Source: Amblyornis subalaris (lineage: Eukaryota > Chordata > Aves > Passeriformes > Ptilonorhynchidae). From it: a stretch of 64,000 nt of DNA. The notes under the pieces were generated by a model that saw nothing but the letters and a program-made list of their open reading frames with translations, did not search any database and was not told the origin of the DNA. Numbering within the stretch: position 1 is the stretch's first letter; every line of letters starts with the position of its first letter. The DNA is taken from the NCBI GenBank assembly GCA_018881555.1, contig JACAXG010000093.1, positions 806,001 through 870,000 on the forward strand, read 5' to 3'. Shown piece by piece: positions 56,921 through 64,000 of the stretch. The translations under genes and the position numbers were made by a program.

Positions 56921-57429
56921 TGCTCAGTGGATCTCATCCCCNCACATCATCCTCTGCTTACATTTTTTGCTTAACAAATGGGAACATTTTCCTCTCCGCT
57001 CTTTTTTCACAAGACACAGCAGATGCTGCCACTTGCTGCCTTTTCAACTCCTCCTGAGTGCTCGGAAGGGATTCAAAGTGCTGCTCACTGTGCATTTGTG
57101 TTATTATCCCTTCTCCAGAAGCCTTTTTCCNTCGCCATATCCCGGGGTGCTGTGGCTCTCAGGCAGCAGGCACTGCCTGCTGCTGTCACGTTGGATAAAG
57201 TGCTGTAATTTTTGCTAAAGGAGTACAAATCTCTGCATTTTTTATGTATCCCACGTCTATTTTCTTATTGAATAAATACCTGCCAGACATGATGTGTTCC
57301 TGGAGTAGCCATTCCTAGGGAAGAGNTCTTTGCTGGTGTCCTGCTCCCTGTCTTGGCTCCCAATTTTTTCCCCAAGGGATGATGCACAGCCCTGGACCTC
57401 CATGTCCTGCTGGCTGGTGGCTGGAGCAG
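56921..57429. other. Unique spacer
   Basis: Nothing recognised. It separates two CR1 copies in opposite orientation. Confidence 0.5.
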
Positions 57430-57895
57430 ATCAGAGAACCAGAGAATCCTGGAATGGCTGAGGTTAGAAGNGACCTTAAAGCCCATCCAGTGCCACCCCT
57501 GCCATGGGCAGGGACACCTTCCACTATCCCAGGCTGCTCCCAGCCCCGTCCAGCCTGGTCTTGGACACTTCCAGGGATCCAGGGGCAGCCACAGCTTCTC
57601 TGGGCAGCCTGTGCCAGGGCCTCACCGCCCTCACAGGGAACAATTCCTTCCCAATATTCCATCTATCCCTGCCCTCTGGCAGTGGGAAGCCATTCCCTGT
57701 GTCCCGTCCCTCCATCCCTTGTCCCAAGTCCCTCTCCAGCTCTCCTGGAGCCCCTTTAGGCACTGGCAGGGGCTCTGAGGTCTCCCTGGATCCTTCTCTT
57801 CTCCAGGTGAACAGCCCCANCTCTCTCAGCCTGGTTCCAGCGAGTCTCCAGCCCTGGGATCATCTCCATGGCTCCTCTGGCACTGAAGGTGTCTG
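57430..57895 (-). mobile_element. CR1 LINE copy, type A, 466 bp
   Basis: The tip AGAACCAGAGAATCCTGGAA is followed by an intact palindrome CCCTGCCATGGGCAGGG and a long body to GATCATCTCCATGGCTCCTC. Its AGGCACTGGCAGGGGCTCTG wording matches the copy at 4912-5090 (opposite strand) and marks a sub-branch of type A. Confidence 0.95.
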
Positions 57896-58194
57896 GCAGT
57901 TGAGGGTGATGTGATTTACAGGGGCCCTGTTGGGTGGGAATTCTGGAAAATTGTTGTCTGGAATTCTGGAAAATATAACCCCTCCTCTTCCATCTCGATA
58001 AAAGTGAACCATGACTGTAACTCTCTTTTCGTGCCCTCCTTCCCAGTCAGGAATTACAGCCAAACTCTCTGCTACTTGCACCTTTCCATTTCTGTCCCAG
58101 CCTCTCCTATCCCTGGGCTATCAGTTATTAATGAATCCCTGTCTCTCTGATACAAGTATTCTCTGGCTGCCATTCCTTTTGCCTGCACAGTAAN
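57896..58194. other. Unique spacer
   Basis: GGAATTCTGGAAAAT occurs twice (57938 and 57960), a short direct repeat. Nothing else recognised. Confidence 0.5.
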
Positions 58195-58345
58195 TACGAG
58201 CCTGGAGCTGCCTGTCCGTGGTGACGGGCTGCGGAGGAGCCGTGTCCCGGGGGATCGCTCCCGGCCCGGAACATCGCACTGCTGGGATCCAAACACCGCA
58301 ACCTGCTCCTGCCCGCTCCCAAACAGCGCTGCACGCATACATCTC
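58195..58345. promoter_or_regulatory. Small CpG-rich patch
   Basis: About 13-14 CpGs in 150 bp by eye, for example CCCGGGGGATCGCTCCCGG at about 58246. Surroundings are CpG-poor. No gene recognised. Confidence 0.3.
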
Positions 58346-58881
58346 CTAATGGATTTCCTGTTTGCCCGTCACTCCAGCTGATCCAGAGGACAAAAATGCA
58401 ACAGCAGCCACAGCCACCTCATTCCGGAGCACCTGGACGCTCCCGGAGCTGCTGCGAATTGTCAGGAATTGCATGAGGAGTGTTTCCTTTCCCACGCCTT
58501 CCCGTTGTCCATCAGGACAGTTCTCAGTGCGGGTGGGGGCACACAGAGCCACGACAGCCACTGTCCCCTGCAGGGTTCACGCAGGGAGAACAGAGCAGTG
58601 TAGGGGTGGCCCTGCCCTGTCCCCTCCCGCTCCCTGCAATCGCCCGGAATTGCTGCCTTCCTCCTCTCCGCGNCGCTCTGGAAGGAGCTGTTGGGAGCAA
58701 GGACAGGACAGGGCTCTTGTGCGTTTATAACACAGTTGTTATTATTATTATTAATATTAAAATAACAAAGAATGCAGAATTATTCCCAGCTTGTCCTTAG
58801 GTCGCAGCTGCAGCTCCCACCCACAGACCCCGGGGATGTTCTCCATAGACCTGGGAGCTGATCCTCTCCTAGGACAGAGTG
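58346..58881. other. Unique stretch with ATT microsatellite
   Basis: A short (TTA)n tract lies at 58738-58754. Nothing else recognised. Confidence 0.5.
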
Positions 58882-59140
58882 AATCCCAGAATTAAGGCTG
58901 GAAAAGCCCTGCCTGGCCATGGAGTCCAAGCTGTGCCCAATGCCCACCTTGTCCCCAGCCGAGAGCGGTGAGTGCCACATCCAGGCCTTCCTTGGACACC
59001 TCCAGGGATGGGCACTCCAAACCTCCCTGGGCAGCCCCCGCCAANACCTGACCACCCTTTTCAGGAGGAAATTCCTCCTAATATCCGGCCTGACCCTCCC
59101 CTGGTGCAACTTGAGCCCATTTCCCATTGTCCTGCCCCAA
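58882..59140 (-). mobile_element. CR1 LINE fragment, type B
   Basis: The tip ATCCCAGAATTAAGGCTGGA is followed by the type B mark CTTGTCCCCAGCCGAGAG and body to TTTCAGGAGGAAATTCCTCC; 5'-truncated at about 59140. Confidence 0.92.
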
Positions 59141-61132
59141 TCTGCACGGTTTGAATTTGGCCCAGGGGGGTCTGAGCTCTGCCTCCAGCCCNGGCTGAGC
59201 CCAGTCCTGCTGAGCTCCAGGCTCAGCCTCAGCCACAGAAACACAATTTTCTGCCACCGCTTCCTGGCAAACAAACCCCAAAGGTTTGGTGTGTTCTCTC
59301 CCGTTCCTCCCTCCCTTCCAGGCAGGCCCGTGCCCAGGCTGGAATGCTGGAGTGCCCTGGAAGGAGGAAAGGAGATGTGTGCCCCCCATCCATCAGCAGC
59401 CACAGCACATGAACCAGTGCCAGGGAAGCTGCTCCNGCTCCCAGCCTGGCCCCAGTCCAGGCTGTGCCAGGCTGGGATGTGGGTTTGGGATGGATGAGCC
59501 CTGTGCCTGTCCCCGGCTGTCGGGCAGGGGAGTTATTGTGCCATAACACTCTGTAATTACAGCCTCACGTGGAGCCTCTGCCATTCCAGGCGCAGCATGG
59601 AAAGGGATGGAGGAGCAGGGAGCTTGCAGGCACAGATATGAATGTGACCTGCAAGTGTTCACCTTTGCAATCCAAAATCTTCCTCTGGGCCCAGCCTTTC
59701 CAGGCCTGTGTTCATCATGGAGTGTCCTGATCCGCCAGGACACACNGAGCAGCAAAGCTCCTGCTCTGGTGCAGAGCCAGGAATCAAGGAAAAGCAGAGC
59801 AGCTCCAGTGAAACTCAGCCATGGCCAGGGGCAGCCAAGGAAGTTAAGGAAGAGCAGCACTTCCAGCAGAGTGCNTGTGCAGGAATTTCATCTGGAGGTG
59901 CCTTTCCTTGCACCCCTTTGCCAAGTGTCCCTAAAACATTTGGGTTTGTCCCTCTGCTGTGTTTGTAACACTGCAAAAACCTTCCCTGGGGTGAAGGGCT
60001 GGTTCCAGGGACACCCTGCACACACCTCGGAGGGTGTTGGGACATCAGGGATGGCCAGAAGGGAATCCCAGAATCCCAGAAGGGACAGCTCAATTCTCAT
60101 GCACTCGGTGGCTGATTTGTCTAATGGATGATTTGTCAAATGCTTTTTGATTTTTTATTTCTGTCTAATGCTTGTTGAATTTTTAAAACACAGGTAATAT
60201 TGTCTAGGGGGGAAAAATAAAATAAACAATAATAGAAATTGTGCAAAACCAAGGATTTCAGTAGCTTTTTTTAATTGTGAAGGATTAGAAGGGGGAAATG
60301 CTGGTTATTTGCTGCCACCTTGGTACCGTCAGGCCCTGAAGTGCTGAGGCTCCGAGCAGGCCTATAAAGCTGATTTTCAGTCATGTCTCCTGTGTTGTTC
60401 AACAAATCCATCTGGGGGTGTTATCCCTCCTGGCTGGACCTGCCAAGGCAAAAACTGAATGGAATCAGAATAACATCCCCCTCCCTGCCCCCCTCCCTTC
60501 CCGCTCCACGCGCCAGGGCCTGGAGGAGCGGAGCTGTTGCTGTGCTTCAGCTCTCATTGACTCGGAGATGGATGAGCTCTCTTCCAAGGGCTGGAATGGT
60601 CCCCAGAGAAGCCTCTTCCACGGAAAGNGATCCTGCTCCGAATAGCTCCACCAAGGAATGCCCAGCAGACAGCTGCAGGAGCGGGTTTCCATCCATTTTC
60701 CCTGGAAATAGCCCTGCCTTGGCAATCTGTGCATTTTTTCCGCCCCATTGACGTCCCTGGATCTGATTCACGTGTTGATCTTTCCCTGCACAGCAAACCC
60801 CACACTTTGGAACCGTGGAAATTCTGCATGGAGCAGGGGGGCTCCATCATGGAGAGCAAATCAAAAGCAGGTGCAGGTCTTGTCCATGGAAACTGTCACG
60901 GGGACTGGGGGAGGGAGAGAACAACCAGCTAAACACAATTACAGCTTTGAGCTTTGGCTGGAATGGAAAAACTGAGGGAAAACATCCCAGAAACTCTCAA
61001 ATCAACAAGAATAAGGAGGTTTAAGCAGGAGAAAAAAAAATCCCTATAAAAGTCCTAAAGACAAACAGCTACAATTCTTAAAGTGTGACTGAAAGCCACT
61101 CTCAGCAAAAAGGTCACAGTGTCCTTTGATCC
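59141..61132. other. Unique non-coding stretch, 2 kb
   Basis: AT-rich at 60120-60270. No gene or repeat recognised. A frame of about 174 codons at 59607-60131 has no familiar domain. Confidence 0.5.
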
Positions 61133-61187
61133 AGAGCCATGGAGTCAGGAAGGTTGGAAAAGGCTCCAAGATCACCCTGAAAGTTTC
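61133..61187 (-). mobile_element. Possible CR1 3' tip, type E
   Basis: GAGCCATGGAGTCAGGAAGG, then TTGGAAAAGGCTCCAAGATC resembles a minus-strand CR1 tip. About 55 bp, weak. Confidence 0.5.
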
Positions 61188-61320
61188 ATCAGATGAAACT
61201 CAGTCTCCTGAAACAAAGACCTAACTAGTCCTGAAGTTGGTCCTAAAATGTTAGTCCTAGAATTAGTTAGTTAGTCCTAAAGTAACTTTGGTCAGCCCAG
61301 AAATTAGTCCTAAATTAATC
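61188..61320. repeat. Degenerate TTAGTCCTAA repeat
   Basis: GTCCT words at 61228, 61240, 61254, 61274 and 61307, mostly followed by RAA and often preceded by TTA, at uneven spacing of about 12-33 bp. It may be an eroded short tandem repeat. Confidence 0.5.
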
Positions 61321-62529
61321 CCAAAATACATAACCCATCATCCCACAGTGCAACAGGAACAAATGTTGAATGTGCAACATAAAAAAACAACTTATTTTAG
61401 TATAAGACTTACTGATTGTGAGGCTCTGTGAGACACTCAGGAACACCTGAATGGGGAAGAGCAGGAAAGACCAGCAGGGATCAAACTCCTGAGCTCTGTC
61501 CCTTCCTGGCCCACAGAGCACCAAAGGAGCATTTTTTTCCCGACAAACTCTCTTTTCCTTCTTGCTCAGTCCCACAGAAGCTTCCAGGTGAGCGTAGGTG
61601 CCCCTGGGTATTGGGATGGATAAAAGCAGGGAGGAGATTCCTGAGGAAAGAATTCTGCTGAACCAAAAATCAGAATTTCTTGGGAAAACTTCCCTACAAA
61701 TGGGCTCAGCAGTGGTGTCCTGGTGTTGCTCAACCCCTGCTGGGAAGGAGGGAAACTCCAACCTCGTTATGTGCTGTTAATTACGGAGCTTATTAAGAGT
61801 TTGCAGTGCATGGTTTCATTGCTCCCTCCCTCAGCAAAAGACATTTCACAAACCCCAGCCTGGCGTTATTTATGCCACATTTAAAGCTTTTTTGTGGGGA
61901 ATCTGGGCTGTGATTTACGGCTCATGGACAGAACAGTGGGAGTCAGACCTGCCCAAGTCCATCCTTGCAATGCCCTGTTGAGCATTCCCACCATGCCTTT
62001 GTTCCCACAGTTTCTTTTCCCACTTGGCTATTAAAATCCGAGACTGGCTGTAATAATCTCGGAGCAATAAAACTCACGATAATGGCATTTAAAATGGGGT
62101 TTCAGCATAATGAGCTACAATAACATCATTCCCTCTTTTTTCCACTTGCATCCTTGTGTTCTGAGCAGGGATGTGATGAGGCAGCCTCACCCCACACCAG
62201 CATTTCAGTGCTGCTGGCAGCAGCCAGACCAGCACCAGAATCCCTGGTTCTGCTGGAAAACAACTCAGGAAAGACAGGAAAGGGCCGAGGTGCCATCCTG
62301 GAACACCTCAGGGTGTGTCCCCAAACAGCCTCTGTGCCCTCCCAGCATCGCTGGGTGAAGTGGGATCAGCAAGAGCCTGGGGGAGGCAGGATGGGCCAGG
62401 GATGCAGGAAGTGGAATTATTTGGGTTTAAAGTCACCCAGGGAAAGGGCACTTTGTGTCTGAGCAATTAACTGCATTTTATTCTGTGTGTTCCTGGAATC
62501 AGGGATTTTGGTGCAAGAAAGCCAGAGAG
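61321..62529. other. Unique non-coding stretch
   Basis: A perfect 7-bp inverted repeat TCCGAGA (62037-62043) and TCTCGGA (62057-62063) sits in an AT-rich block 62020-62110. No gene recognised. Confidence 0.5.
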
Positions 62530-62802
62530 AGAGTGCCAGGACACAGGGAATGGCTTCCCACTGCCAGAGGGCAGGGATAGATGAGATACTGGGGAGGAAT
62601 CCTGCCCTGGTGAGGCCCTGGCACAGGGTGCCCAGAGCAGCTGTGGCTGCCCCTGGATCCCTGGATCCCTGGATCCAAGGCCAGGCTGGACAGGGCTTGG
62701 AGCAGCCTGGGACAGTGGAAGGTGTCCCTGCCCATGGCAGGGGTGGCACTGGATGGGCTTTAAGATCCCTTCCAGTCCAAACCTTCTGTGATTCCATGAG
62801 AA
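62530..62802 (+). mobile_element. CR1 LINE fragment, type A
   Basis: CAGGACACAGGGAATGGC (about 62538) through the intact palindrome to TGTGATTCCATGAGA. Inside, CTGGATCC is repeated three times at about 62651-62674 where other copies have it once, a small slippage. Confidence 0.94.
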
Positions 62803-64000
62803 CCGCTCACATTTAGTGGAGAGGAGTCAGGGCTGTTACTCCCAGGTCTGAAAATTCCACTGGGGACACCAAAGGTATTCTGTATTTTGGGAGCAGGGAC
62901 ACCCCACCTTAGGCACAGCTGTAATTTTGGGCCCATCCCCTGCACACCAAGGTCACCTTTAAACCCCTGATTCCCTCTGGAATCCCAGGGCATCTCACAG
63001 CCACTGACATGGGTCGAGAGCATCTCCCGGCAGAGAGCAGGGATCGCGAGGAAGCTCATTCCACAGCCTGGATCTCCAAGCACAGAGCACTGCCGGGTGA
63101 ATTGCTACCAGCAGATTCCAGAGCTCAGAGCAGGGTTTGGACCGGCGGCTCTCAGGGTGATTCCTGTGCTGGTTCCNGCCCACATTTACCATGGAACCCC
63201 AGCTCCCCTTCCCTGCGGCCGGAATTGGCCGTGTGAACCAGGCTGCTCCGTGTCAGGTCAAAGCTGGGACAATATCAGCCCTTCAGGGTTCCGTCTGGTA
63301 CAAATTGGCAGATAAGACACAGGGAAATGGAAGACATTTCTGAAACAATTCACTTGACATTTCTCCACAGTTCATCTCCTCCATAGAACTGGCATCTCAT
63401 TTTCCCCTCAAGTTCTCCCATCCGGGCTGCAAATTCCACAAACTGGGATGGATGCACAGCTCTCCAAGGCGACAGCTGGGTCTAGTCCTCCTCAATTCCC
63501 TGCTGTTCCAGTGGGATCTCTCAGGCACCAAGAGGGCAATGTTTCCCTTAAATNGCCCTTTGTCCCACCCTGATCAGCTCTGCCCCCAGCCCATCCTGCT
63601 GCACCTCTCCACGTGCTTCGCGTAGGTTATCCTGCATTTCCGTGTCCCCCAGTGTGGATGCTCCTGGAGCTGTGCAGAGCCAGGACATCCTGAAGGAGGA
63701 GGATGAATGTCCAAGTGAAGCCCCGGCTCTGCCCCAACCCGAACTCCCCAATTCCCAGCCTGTTTAACCCCTCTCCCAGCTCATCTCCCCACAAAAGGCT
63801 TCAGGGATCGTTTTTTGCCAATAAAAGCATCCCAAAGAAGCACCACCTGCCAGAGACCTTTAAGGATGATTCCAGCAGTGGCAATAAGCATCATAAATGA
63901 TTTCTGTGTTTTTTACTCTTTAGAATATATATCAGAGAGATGAGGCTTAATGGCCTTTATTAAAATGTTCTGGTAGCAGCAGTGCATTTTTAGTGGAGGG
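62803..64000. other. Unique non-coding stretch to window end
   Basis: About 1.2 kb with no gene or repeat recognised. The last 100 bp are AT-rich (AGAATATATATCAGAGAG at about 63921). Confidence 0.5.

Noticed and set aside
1..64000. Endogenous retrovirus or other LTR elements
   Set aside because: I looked for paired long terminal repeats and retroviral gene motifs and recognised none.
1..64000. Bacterial features such as operons, CRISPR or IS elements
   Set aside because: CR1 content, CpG pattern and the lack of dense genes show vertebrate nuclear DNA.

Overview
This window looks like non-coding bird DNA, most probably from a songbird (passerine). About 46 clear fragments and a few faint traces of CR1 LINE retrotransposons lie on both strands. 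By rough summing of the fragment lengths they cover close to 10 kb, or about 15% of the window. Several carry the CR1 3' signature: degenerate ATTCTATGA-like tails and a palindrome, CCCTGCCCATGGCAGGG, in the 3' region. The bird assignment rests on CR1 itself; the passerine assignment is an inference from the wording of the commonest 3' ends and is less certain.

I found no protein-coding gene, exon, tRNA, rRNA or other RNA gene that I can support. Open reading frames exist, but they are short, overlap in many frames, or run through CR1 copies. The window is therefore best read as intergenic DNA or part of a very large intron. No bacterial-type features (operons, ribosome binding sites, IS elements, CRISPR) apply.

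Layout. 0-11 kb: mostly unique sequence with a few CR1 pieces and a CpG-rich patch at about 3.97-4.5 kb. 11-28.7 kb: CR1-rich, with a (CTCAG)21 array at 20.47 kb and two fold-back (head-to-head) CR1 structures at 23.8 and 27.0 kb. 28.7-41 kb: longer unique stretches, a small CpG-rich patch with an RFX-like site at 31.06 kb, a 24-bp minisatellite at 36.6 kb, and a repeat-poor AT-rich block at 37.7-40.7 kb. 41-48.6 kb: CR1 pieces, a second unrelated 24-bp minisatellite at 43.7 kb, a 69-bp tandem duplication at 46.6 kb and a hexamer array at 48.54 kb. 48.6-52.7 kb: an AT-rich unique block, then a CpG-rich tract holding the only large gap (120 N) beside a (GGGAA)n array able to form G-quadruplexes. 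52.7-64 kb: the longest CR1 copy (about 900 bp, with a decayed piece of reverse transcriptase), a scrambled CR1 at 56.6-56.9 kb, and unique sequence to the end.

No previously undescribed gene system is visible. The best second-look items are recurrent CR1 breakpoints at the CR1 palindrome, the fold-back and scrambled CR1 copies, the gap inside a CpG-rich G-quadruplex tract, and small palindrome clusters that might be conserved regulatory elements. Single N bases are scattered throughout and seem to stand in for ambiguous bases rather than indels, because surrounding CR1 sequence keeps its spacing.

CR1 labels used below are my own working types based on the 3' end: type A has the palindrome and a GGGCTTTAAGGTCCCTTCC-like end; type B has an end containing GGGCTGGGGACAAGGTGGG; type C has an end containing GTGGCACTTGGGGAC; type D has a GTCCTGAGCTGG end; type E is an older-looking remainder. 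They are not database names.
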